Made by a program: the position numbers and the translations under genes. DNA of 64,000 nucleotides from Bacteroidetes bacterium UBA1947. GTDB lineage: Bacteria; Bacteroidota; Bacteroidia; Chitinophagales; Chitinophagaceae. Below, in pieces: positions 27,642 to 35,500 of this stretch; positions within the stretch are counted from its first letter, which is position 1, and each line of letters opens with the position of its first letter. The notes below the pieces were generated by a model. That model was not told the DNA's origin and ran no database searches. It worked only from the letters and a program-made list of their open reading frames with translations. The stretch lies in NCBI GenBank assembly GCA_002336915.1, contig DDET01000051.1, forward strand, positions 61,469-125,468, given 5' to 3'.

Positions 27642-27865
27642 TTTCTAAAATTAAGTCAAAAGTAAAAAGTGAAAAGCTAAAAGTGGGTTTGGGGGGAGAT
27701 TTCCGGTTTCCGGTTCAATTTCCGTTTCCGGTTTTTGGTGGGGTGTTCAGCGGAAAGACTTGTCGGCATTGCCATATGGCGTTTTCGTATCATTTCTGGT
27801 TTTTTCCGGTTGACCTCACCCCTAACCCCTCTCCATAAATGGAGAGGGGGAATTGCTATTTCATT

Positions 27866-27977
27866 ATGCCCGATCGGGCATGGAAATAAAAATCGGGCAT
27901 TTTTATTTTGCAAAGTGTTGAAAATGAAATATTTGATGATTTCCGGGGTGCCCGATTTGTGCCCGATGTCGGGCATT
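27866..27977. repeat. Cluster of GCCCGAT / ATCGGGC boxes
   Basis: A 16-bp perfect palindrome ATGCCCGATCGGGCAT (27866-27881) is followed by ATCGGGCAT near 27892 and by two TGCCCGAT copies and a TCGGGCAT between about 27950 and 27977. The boxes occur in both orientations over 110 bases. Function unknown; could be operator-like or a decayed hairpin repeat. Confidence 0.6.
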
Positions 27978-28024
27978 TTGTAATCGGCGAAGTGTGAACG
28001 TTCATATTGATATGGTTTAAATGT

Positions 28025-28143
28025 TGTCAAAGAACTTAAGGGTTGCATTTAGCTTTCTCCAGCGCGAGCTGACCACCCCGGCCTAGGGCCACCTCCCGCT
28101 GAAGCGCGGGACGGGCTCTCCTAAAAACAGGAGGGGAGCTGAA
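28025..28143. repeat. Dispersed intergenic repeat, copy 1
   Basis: Begins TGTCAAAGAAC, contains CACCCCGGCC and the hairpin CTCCT / AGGAG, and ends GAGGGGAGCTGAA. The same ordered parts occur at 53170-53269, with different spacers. It is a non-coding mosaic repeat. Confidence 0.6.
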
Positions 28144-28191
28144 CTTTCACAAAGGTCGGATGGGATATTGAGACTGGAAAATAAAAGTTTT

Positions 28192-28238
28192 ATGATACCC
28201 TTCTGAAAGGGTACCATAACCTTTTGAAGGGGTATCAT
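28192..28238. repeat. Inverted repeat upstream of small lipoprotein gene
   Basis: ATGATACCC (28192-28200) pairs with GGGTATCAT (28230-28238), with CCCTT / AAGGG complementarity inside, giving a branched hairpin; TTTTTT follows, so it could end a transcript coming from the left, although no gene lies there on the plus strand. Confidence 0.5.
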
Positions 28239-28285
28239 GCTTTTTTCTTTTCATGGCCAGTATCTTGTATGGCAATTGATATCAT

Positions 28286-28747
28286 ATGCAAAATCTAAAA
28301 CTAAAAGCAGGAAGATTGATGATAATATTGGGCCTCTCTCTGGCTTTGGGATGTAATACAAACGAAGAAAAGAAGATAACTAAAAGCATGAATGATGTTG
28401 CTAGCGAAAAGGAGGAACTTGATTGCAAAAAAAGCATTGTTGAAAAAGGCGACACAAACTGTTATCAAACCTTAAGGGTTCTTTATATGGAACGCCCGCT
28501 GGACGGCCTGCTCTTTTGGTCATTATTGATGGCAAATAAATATGATTATCCGCAAGCTTATTATGACGTCTACTACATATTGCTAGAATCGAATGGGAAA
28601 GACATATATGACGTAACCTCTTTGGATGATAAGACAAGAAAAATCGCTATAGAATATCTAGCTATAGCAGCTGAAAAAAGACAGTTTGCGGCTATAGAAA
28701 TTATGGATAGCCTTGGTAAAGAAAAGCAAAATATCCGACAGCATTAG
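28286..28747 (+). CDS. Uncharacterised small lipoprotein
   Basis: 153 residues with a signal peptide and a good lipobox (LALGC), followed by a Lys/Glu-rich helical protein. The second half looks like two or three short helical hairpins (YPQAYYDVYYILLESNG, KIAIEYLAIAAEKRQFAAIEIMD), reminiscent of a single Sel1/TPR-like unit. Family not recognised. It lies between repeat elements without operon partners. ATG 28286 is the first start in frame and precedes the signal peptide. Confidence 0.7.
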   Translation: MQNLKLKAGRLMIILGLSLALGCNTNEEKKITKSMNDVASEKEELDCKKSIVEKGDTNCYQTLRVLYMERPLDGLLFWSLLMANKYDYPQAYYDVYYILLESNGKDIYDVTSLDDKTRKIAIEYLAIAAEKRQFAAIEIMDSLGKEKQNIRQH

Positions 28748-28763
28748 TCGTTACTTTTCGACA

Positions 28764-28860
28764 GCGATGATGTTCAACCCCTTCGGGGTTGCGTGTACTA
28801 TGTATTTTATTTCCCCGGATTGCATCCGGGGCTATTCATGCTAAAGCCCTCCGGGCTTTG
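28764..28860 (+). repeat. 97-bp direct repeat with three hairpins, copy 1
   Basis: Contains three short hairpins: AACCCCTTCGGGGTT, CCGGATTGCATCCGG and AAAGCCCTCCGGGCTTT, in that order. Nearly the same sequence recurs at 29458-29549, on the other side of the gene at 28894-29457. REP-like elements of this type are common between genes in Bacteroidota. Confidence 0.85.
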
Positions 28861-28893
28861 CTAAGGGTCACGGTCAATAGGTTGTTCATTCTG

Positions 28894-29457
28894 ATGAAGA
28901 AAAATAAATACCTTAGCGATATGCACCCAGCCTGTAAAATCATACTCATCTGCATTTTTCATCTCTTTTTTTGTGCCGGGGCTGTGGCAAAGGTGAATGA
29001 TGGATCGCCGGAGATCCCGTTTGGTTTGTACCAGGATTCTGTAAGGGCTATTCTCGCCCGACAAAATGCTGAGATGAGCTTTCAAACGAATGGATATTAT
29101 GACCAGCTGTACATAAACTATAAGAACTACCAACACGCAGGCAATTCATGTGGTTTGTTCCTGACCTTTTATAAGAACAAGCTGGGGAAATATGTGATAG
29201 CAGACTATCGCGGTACAAAAAGCCGCTTTAAGCAATTGGAAAAAACAATAACAGCGAAATACGGGCATGCCATTATTAATACCAATAAAGGCGGCCGCAG
29301 TACGCGCACATGGATATTGAAAGCAGGTGAAATGCCCAGCCAGTTAAAACAAATAACCATTGAGCTGGTAAAGGACGAGCATGGTGAAATGGAGCTGCTG
29401 GAGGAGTATGTGAGTGAAGAGGAATTTGATTGGGAACAAAAAAATCCGCAGCAATAA
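28894..29457 (+). CDS. Uncharacterised secreted protein flanked by direct repeats
   Basis: 187 residues from ATG 28894 (178 from ATG 28921, also possible). The N-terminus is a signal peptide (KIILICIFHLFFCAGAVAK). The rest is a mixed alpha/beta domain ending in a very acidic tail (ELLEEYVSEEEFDWEQ). An open frame extends upstream to 28789, but that part is the repeat element and is not likely translated. No family recognised. It is bracketed by two near-identical repeat copies, which could mark insertion or simple repeat accumulation. Confidence 0.62.
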   Translation: MKKNKYLSDMHPACKIILICIFHLFFCAGAVAKVNDGSPEIPFGLYQDSVRAILARQNAEMSFQTNGYYDQLYINYKNYQHAGNSCGLFLTFYKNKLGKYVIADYRGTKSRFKQLEKTITAKYGHAIINTNKGGRSTRTWILKAGEMPSQLKQITIELVKDEHGEMELLEEYVSEEEFDWEQKNPQQ

Positions 29458-29549
29458 GCGAGGATGTTCAACCCTTTCGGGGTTGCGTGTAATATGAATA
29501 GCCCGGGATTGCATCCGGGGCTATTCATATTAAAGCCCTTCGGGCTTTT
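29458..29549 (+). repeat. Direct repeat with three hairpins, copy 2
   Basis: Second copy of the element at 28764-28860: GATGTTCAACCC, GGGGTTGCGTGTA, GGATTGCATCCGGGGCTATT and TAAAGCCCTTCGGGCTTT in the same order. It begins at the stop codon of the preceding gene and its last hairpin could act as that gene's terminator. Confidence 0.85.
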
Positions 29550-29562
29550 CCTGCAAGAGAAG

Positions 29563-29635
29563 TATATTTCGTCTCATACAGGGCTTTGTATTTTGTTCTT
29601 TAATTTTCTACCGATATTTCGTTCCGAACGGAACT
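29563..29635 (+). repeat. TATATTTCGTC...CGATATTTCGTTC repeat, copy A
   Basis: Starts TATATTTCGTCTCATAC and ends CTACCGATATTTCGTTCC followed by a GAACGGAAC hairpin. A second copy lies at 29738-29813 with the same order of parts. No gene is seen from 29458 to 29867; the roughly 410-base gap is filled by these repeats and the tyrS terminator. Confidence 0.75.
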
Positions 29636-29737
29636 TAGCATTTTATTCAGGCCAGCTTCAGCTCTCTGATGCCCTTGAGTCCTCTATCGAGAGACTAAAG
29701 GAGTAAATACGACCCACCGGCTTCCCGAAGCGTGAAT

Positions 29738-29813
29738 TATATTTCGTCCCATACGGGACTTTCGTCTTTTTTGCTTTTTTCATTTCTACCGATATTTCGT
29801 TCCTAAGGGAACT
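29738..29813 (+). repeat. TATATTTCGTC...CGATATTTCGTTC repeat, copy B
   Basis: TATATTTCGTCCCATACGGG, a T-rich spacer, then CTACCGATATTTCGTTCC and TAAGGGAAC. Direct repeat of copy A at 29563, with a start-to-start distance of 175 bases. Confidence 0.75.
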
Positions 29814-29830
29814 GAATACAGGCCAGGCAT

Positions 29831-29866
29831 AAGCCGTCTGACCGCTTTAAGCGGTGCTGACGGCTT
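29831..29866 (-). terminator. Nested hairpin directly after tyrS
   Basis: Outer stem AAGCCGTC / GACGGCTT enclosing an inner palindrome ACCGCTT-T-AAGCGGT. It begins one base after the tyrS stop on the minus strand. No long T-run follows, so it may act as an mRNA 3' stabiliser rather than a classical terminator. Confidence 0.6.
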
Positions 29867-29867
29867 G

Positions 29868-31145
29868 CTAATTAAATATAGCCAAGGTATAATTATTCTT
29901 GCCTTTTTGCACCAGCATGTAGCGGCCATTGAGCAGGTGCTCGCTGGTTAGCTTATGGTCTATGCCGGGTACTTTTTCTTTGTTGATGCTTACACCCCCG
30001 TTCTGCACCATCTTCCTTGCTTCGCCTTTTGAGGGAAACACTCCGCTTTCTGCAAGGAAGGTAAGGAGGTCGAGTCCATCGCCCAGTGCGTCTTTTGCAC
30101 CTGTTACCTGCGGCACGCCGTCCATCACTTCAAGCAGCTGCTTTTCGTTGAGTGAACGAAGGCCTTCCACAGTACTCTGGCCGAATAGTATCTCGGATGC
30201 CTTTTGCGCAAATTCAAGATCTTCCTTACTATGCACTAAAATGGTCATCTCTTCTGCAAGGGCCTTCTGCAGCTTGCGCTGGTGCGGCGCTGTGCGATGC
30301 TCTTCGATAAGCGCCTTAATTTCTTCGACAGGGCGGAATGAAAAATACATGGATAGCTTTTCCGCATCTTCGTCGGGCAGCTTAAGCCAGTACTGGTAAA
30401 ACTGGTAGGGAGAGGTGCGGTCAGGATCTAGCCATATGGTACCACTTTCCGTTTTGCCGAATTTACCGCCATCGCTTTTTGTGATGAGCTTGCAGGTAAA
30501 GGCAAATGCATCATCGCCACCTTTGCGGCGTATCAGCTCAGTACCTGTTACTATATTACCCCATTGGTCGGCACCGCCCATTTGCAGTTTAACCTTATTA
30601 TGGGTATTGAGATAATAAAAATCGTAGCCCTGTATGAGCTGGTAAGTAAACTCTGTAAACGACAGGCCTGTTTCCAGGCGCTTCTGTACGGAGTCTTTCG
30701 ACATCATGTAATTCACGGTGATATGCTTACCTACATCGCGTATAAAATCGAGGAAACGGAAATCTTTGAACCAGTCGTAGTTATTTACCATCACCGCAGC
30801 ATTGGGTTTCGACTCATCGAAGTCGAGGAACTTCTCCAGTTGCTTGCGCTGGCCATCACAGTTCTTCTGAATTGTCTCCATATCCAACAGGTTACGCTCC
30901 GCGGATTTACCCGAGGGATCGCCTATCATTCCTGTAGCTCCGCCAACCAGGGCATAAGGCTTATGACCGGCACGCTGCAGGCGCATCAGCAAGGTTATTG
31001 GCATCATGCTGCCTACATGCAGGCTATCGGCAGTGGGATCGAAGCCGACATAGCCCGAGGTCATCTCTTTCAATAATTGCTCTTCAGTACCCGGCATTAT
31101 GTCCTGGATGAGGTTGCGGGCCTGTAAATCTGCTATCAGGTTCAT
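29868..31145 (-). CDS. tyrS: Tyrosyl-tRNA synthetase
   Basis: 425 residues, class I synthetase charging tRNA-Tyr. HIGH-type motif HVGS in DPTADSLHVGSMMP, KMSKS-type motif KFGKT, and a C-terminal S4 RNA-binding domain (EARKMVQNGGVSIN). ATG 31145 is chosen over an in-frame TTG at 31154. Single gene with a hairpin at its end. Confidence 0.97.
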   Translation of the reverse strand: MNLIADLQARNLIQDIMPGTEEQLLKEMTSGYVGFDPTADSLHVGSMMPITLLMRLQRAGHKPYALVGGATGMIGDPSGKSAERNLLDMETIQKNCDGQRKQLEKFLDFDESKPNAAVMVNNYDWFKDFRFLDFIRDVGKHITVNYMMSKDSVQKRLETGLSFTEFTYQLIQGYDFYYLNTHNKVKLQMGGADQWGNIVTGTELIRRKGGDDAFAFTCKLITKSDGGKFGKTESGTIWLDPDRTSPYQFYQYWLKLPDEDAEKLSMYFSFRPVEEIKALIEEHRTAPHQRKLQKALAEEMTILVHSKEDLEFAQKASEILFGQSTVEGLRSLNEKQLLEVMDGVPQVTGAKDALGDGLDLLTFLAESGVFPSKGEARKMVQNGGVSINKEKVPGIDHKLTSEHLLNGRYMLVQKGKNNYTLAIFN

Positions 31146-31288
31146 TTGCGGCAAAAATAGTTGATTAGTTGATTAGTTCATTAGTTGACTAGTTTCTGGA
31201 AATATTATAAAATATTCTCGTTATTGGTAATAGAGGCTTAAAGCAGGGCTTCGGGGATAATGTATTAACTTTATAAGCTATTGGCAAT

Positions 31289-32512
31289 ATGCAAAAAATG
31301 AGCAAAAGCATTACCCCCTTGTTGTGCTTCCTTTTATTGAGCTGCGGTGCGCTGGCGCAGACGCGTATCTATGTAAATGAGTACCTGAACATCGGCGTGG
31401 GTGCAAGGGGCCTGGGTATGGCCGGGGCGCAATCGGCCACTGTGGGCGATGTTACCTCGGGCTACTGGAACCCGGCAGGATTGATGAAGGTGGATAATGA
31501 CTTCGAGGTAGGCCTGATGCACGCGGAATATTTCTCGGGCAATGCCAAGTATGACTACGGCAGTGCCGCTATGCCGCTTAAAGACAAGAACCACACGGTT
31601 GGCATCTCGATACTACGCTTTGCTATAGACGATATACCCAATACCATAGACTATGTGCAGCCCGACGGCTCATTTGACGAAAGCAAACTGAAATCGATGA
31701 GCGCGGGCGATTACGCCTTCCTGCTATCTTATGCACAGAGACTAAAAATATTTAAGAACGTGGATATACAGACCAGTATAGGCGCCAATGTGAAGATCAT
31801 TTACCGTCAACTGGGCTCACTGGCCAATGCATGGGGCGCGGGCGTAGATGTGGGCCTACAGGGTGCATACAAGCAATGGCGTTTCGGACTGATGGCAAAG
31901 GACATCACCACTACATACACATCGTGGAGCTTTCACCTGTCCGAGAGCGATAAGATCGTATTCGGGAAAACTGGAAACGAGATCCCTGTAAAATCGTACG
32001 AGGTAATGCTGCCGAGGCTGAACTTTGGCTTTGCACGCTACCTGATGGCGCCTGAAAAGAAGATACAGGTAATGGCCGAGCTGGATATTGACATGACCAC
32101 AGATGGCAAGCGCAATACCCTGATAAGCAGCAAGCCCATAAGCCTGGACCCACACATGGGTGTGGAAGGCTCTTATAAAAATACCGTTTTCCTGCGCCTG
32201 GGCGTGGGCAACATACAGCGTGCGCTGGATGACCGGGACACAACCAACAAAAAGAAATTCACCATATACCAGCCAGCAGTAGGCCTTGGGTTAAAGATAA
32301 AGGGCCTGATGGTCGATTATGCTTTCACCAGCCTGCAGACGCAGGCCAACCCGCTTTATACACACATCATTTCACTGCGACTGGATGTAAACAAGAAACA
32401 GACCAAACAAATTAAAGCACAAAGTGCAGCAGAATATACAGAACCAGGAGAGCGGAGACATAAGGACAAGGCCAGCAAAACAAAAAAAGTAAAAACCGAA
32501 AAAAGTAAATAA
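31289..32512 (+). CDS. PorV/PorQ-family outer-membrane protein (PorV2-like)
   Basis: 407 residues: signal peptide (GALAQ), the family start motif NIGVGARGLGMAGAQ followed by YWNPAGL, then a FadL-like beta barrel to about residue 370 and an unusual Lys-rich tail (KDKASKTKKVKTEKSK). PorV and PorQ are outer-membrane partners of the T9SS sortase machinery that bind or shuttle cargo. The gene sits 17 bases before a giant C25 peptidase gene, an arrangement that recalls porU-porV pairs but in reverse order and with a larger peptidase. I recall such pairs being labelled PorV2/PorU2. The basic tail is atypical for an outer-membrane barrel. Confidence 0.85.
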   Translation: MQKMSKSITPLLCFLLLSCGALAQTRIYVNEYLNIGVGARGLGMAGAQSATVGDVTSGYWNPAGLMKVDNDFEVGLMHAEYFSGNAKYDYGSAAMPLKDKNHTVGISILRFAIDDIPNTIDYVQPDGSFDESKLKSMSAGDYAFLLSYAQRLKIFKNVDIQTSIGANVKIIYRQLGSLANAWGAGVDVGLQGAYKQWRFGLMAKDITTTYTSWSFHLSESDKIVFGKTGNEIPVKSYEVMLPRLNFGFARYLMAPEKKIQVMAELDIDMTTDGKRNTLISSKPISLDPHMGVEGSYKNTVFLRLGVGNIQRALDDRDTTNKKKFTIYQPAVGLGLKIKGLMVDYAFTSLQTQANPLYTHIISLRLDVNKKQTKQIKAQSAAEYTEPGERRHKDKASKTKKVKTEKSK

Positions 32513-32529
32513 CAGTCCGTACGATATCA

Positions 32530-35500
32530 ATGCATAGAATACTACGTACCATATCTTTCCTACCGATACTACTGCTGTGCTGTACCAGCGCAAAGGCGCA
32601 GCTATATGGCAATGAGTGGATAGACTACAATAAGACCTATTACAAATTCAAGGTGGGCAAAGAAAGCATATACCGCATACCCAAAGCTGCGCTGGACGCA
32701 GCCGGCATACCGGCAACGCTTAACGGAAGCCAGTTCATCATGTACCGTGACGGGCAGGAGATACCACTGTACACTTCTACAACGGGCGCATTCAGCAGCA
32801 CAGACTATATAGAGTTCTACGGACTGAAGGCTGATGGTAAGCTGGACAAGACACTATACAACGATACATCCTGGCAATCGGACCCGGGCTCGAGCCTCTT
32901 CTCGGATACGGCTTGTTACTATCTCAGTTACGACAACCTGGCGGGCCACCTGCGTTACCTGCAAAACACGAACAGCATACCGGCCACCCCGCCAAGCCCG
33001 GAAGGCATCTGCACTGCCACCTCCGTGCTGCATTACAAAGACCATTTCATGTCCGGCAGGACCTACTCATCGGAGGACCAGTTCTTCTCCTCCCAATTTG
33101 ATGTGACGGAAGGCTTTGTATACGAAGACGGCACCAACCTCAATTTTGCCTCAGGAGCTTATATAAGTGCGCCGAATGTTGTTGCCAGCGGCAATGCGAG
33201 ATTCCGCTGCAATATACTTATCGTGAACAAGGCTGTAACCGGCAATCCCGTAAATTTTAAAATAGCATTGAATAACCTGGATATAGCTGACTCCACCATA
33301 AGCCTTGCTACTATTTCGGGCGTTGTAAAAAAATTCGATCTTTCGATACCTGCAGCGATGCTGGCCCTGGACAACAATATCATGTTTACCCCCAGCCTTG
33401 CTAATGCAAGCGGGCTGAACCAATACGGCTGCACTTTCGTTGAATTAAAATACCCTCATGACTATAATATGAGCGGGCATGACTATTTCAGCTTCAGCCT
33501 TGGCGCAAATACAAACAACCAATACCTGGAGTTCACTAATTTTAACTACGGCGGCAACCCGCCGCGCCTGTACGACCTGAGCAACAAAAAATGGTATACA
33601 GGCAATATTGATTCGCCGGGCATCGTAAAATTTTACCTTGATCCTTCTTTTATTGACCGCGACCTGGTGCTGTACGCATCCACAAGTGCCAACATCAGTA
33701 ACATATCGCCTGTAAAAACGATCCAGTTCACCAATTACAGTATAGCGGCCAACCAGGCAAACTACCTGATCATTACGCACAAAGGCCTTACAGACTATAA
33801 CGGACATAATTATGTACAGGATTACAAAGACTATCGCAGCTCTGCAAGCGGCGGTGCTTATACAGTAGCGGTAGCCGATGTTACCAACCTGTATGATGAA
33901 TTTGCTTATGGCATCGACATACACCCGCTGGCGATAAAGAACTTCCTGCGGTATGCATATGACAACTGGACGCTGAAGCCAAAACATGTGTTGCTTGCGG
34001 GCCGGGGTATATTATACAACAAATACAAAGCTTACCTGCAAAGCCCCAACACTTACCCCTTCCCCATAGTGCCTACGTATGGCAATCCGGGATCGGACGT
34101 GGACTTTGTGAACTTTGGCAGCGATTACAAGCAAAAGATGAGCATCGGCAGGATATCCGTATGGAACGGGCTGGAAATAGGCACTTACCTGGAGAAAGTA
34201 AAAGCCTACGAGACAGCAATAAAACCTGCTATCCAGCCAATAGCCTCAACTGAAATGTGGAAGAAGAACGTGCTGCATATAGCGGGCGGCAGCGATATAA
34301 GCCTGCAAACAATACTGCTGAGCACACTTAACAGCGGCGCGGCACTGATACAAAGGCCATATGCAGGCGATGTTGTAACCACAGTGGCAAAAAACACCAG
34401 CAGCCCGATAGATGCTGCAGGCAGCGTCTTTGTGGATTCAATGATAAACAGCGGTATCGGTTTACTTACTTTTCACGGGCATGCCTCATCGGGTAATTTT
34501 GATTTTAACCTCAATAACCCGGAGCAATATCATAACAGCCCCCGCCTGCCTATATTCACCGCCCTTGGCTGTGATGTGTCACAGATATATGAGCTTAGCA
34601 GCCAGCGCACCATCAGCGAGCGCTATATAAACGCGCCAAACGGCGGATCGATAGTCATGATAGCGCAGGATAACCTGGGCTATACCAATTTTCATGCTAC
34701 CTACATCCGGCCTTTCTACGCAGCGATAGCCAGCCTGGACTATAACGGAAGCATTGGCACGCAGTATAAAATGGCGTATGACAGTGTGCTGAATGTGTAT
34801 AACATGGTACACAATAGCAACAACTTTAATTTTGCCGAACTGGAGAGCATCATACTCCAGGGCGACCCCGCGATAAGCCCCTTCTCGACCCCGAAACCCG
34901 ATTATCATATCTCCGACAGCAGCATCTCGTCAATACCTTACAATGTAAGCACAGCTTTGGATTCCTTTAAGCTGAAAATAATTTGCTACAACCTTGCAAA
35001 GGCAATAAACGATACGGTAAAAGTTTCGGTAGAGCATATCAATCCCGCGGGGATCAGCAGTACCATTGGCACCTTCAATGTTATTAACTTGTATAATACC
35101 GATACACTTTATGTAAGTGTGCCCGTAAACCAGCTAAGCGACCTGGGGCTAAACAGGTATAAAGTGACCATAGACCCCGACAATTTTGTGGACGAGATGA
35201 GCGAGACAAACAACCAGGGCAATTTTACTTTGTTCATTTACTCTAATAACCTTATCCCGGTTTACCCACAGGAGTTCAGCATAGTAGGGCAGCAAGGCAT
35301 TACCTTAAAGGCTACCACGCTTAATTCATTCCGTACTACAGGCCGCTACCGGATGGAAATAGACACAACTGAATTGTTTAACAGCCCGCTGAAACAGCAA
35401 ACTGTTCTTACAGGCCCGGCCGGGGTTATTAAATGGACACCCACACTTACGTATTCCGATTCGACGGTTTATTACTGGCGTACGTCTTTCGACAGCCTTG

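Larger units (their letters stand above)
27642..28285. other. Gene-free, repeat-rich intergenic stretch (about 640 bases)
   Basis: No convincing gene is present. It holds, in order, a run of TTTCCGGTTTCCGG-like tandem units (27700-27735), an 11-bp hairpin CCCCTCTCCAT / ATGGAGAGGGG (27826-27849), a cluster of GCCCGAT boxes (27866-27977), a longer mixed repeat (28025-28143) that recurs near 53200, and an inverted repeat ATGATACCC / GGGTATCAT (28192-28238). This is typical repeat-rich intergenic DNA in Bacteroidota. Confidence 0.7.

Noticed and set aside
28192..28238. Inverted repeat considered as a riboswitch or small RNA
   Set aside because: Only paired arms are seen, no conserved aptamer core that I recognise.
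27642..29867. Possible CRISPR array in the repeat-rich stretch
   Set aside because: Repeats are few, unequal and lack regular 30-40 base spacers; no cas gene is present.
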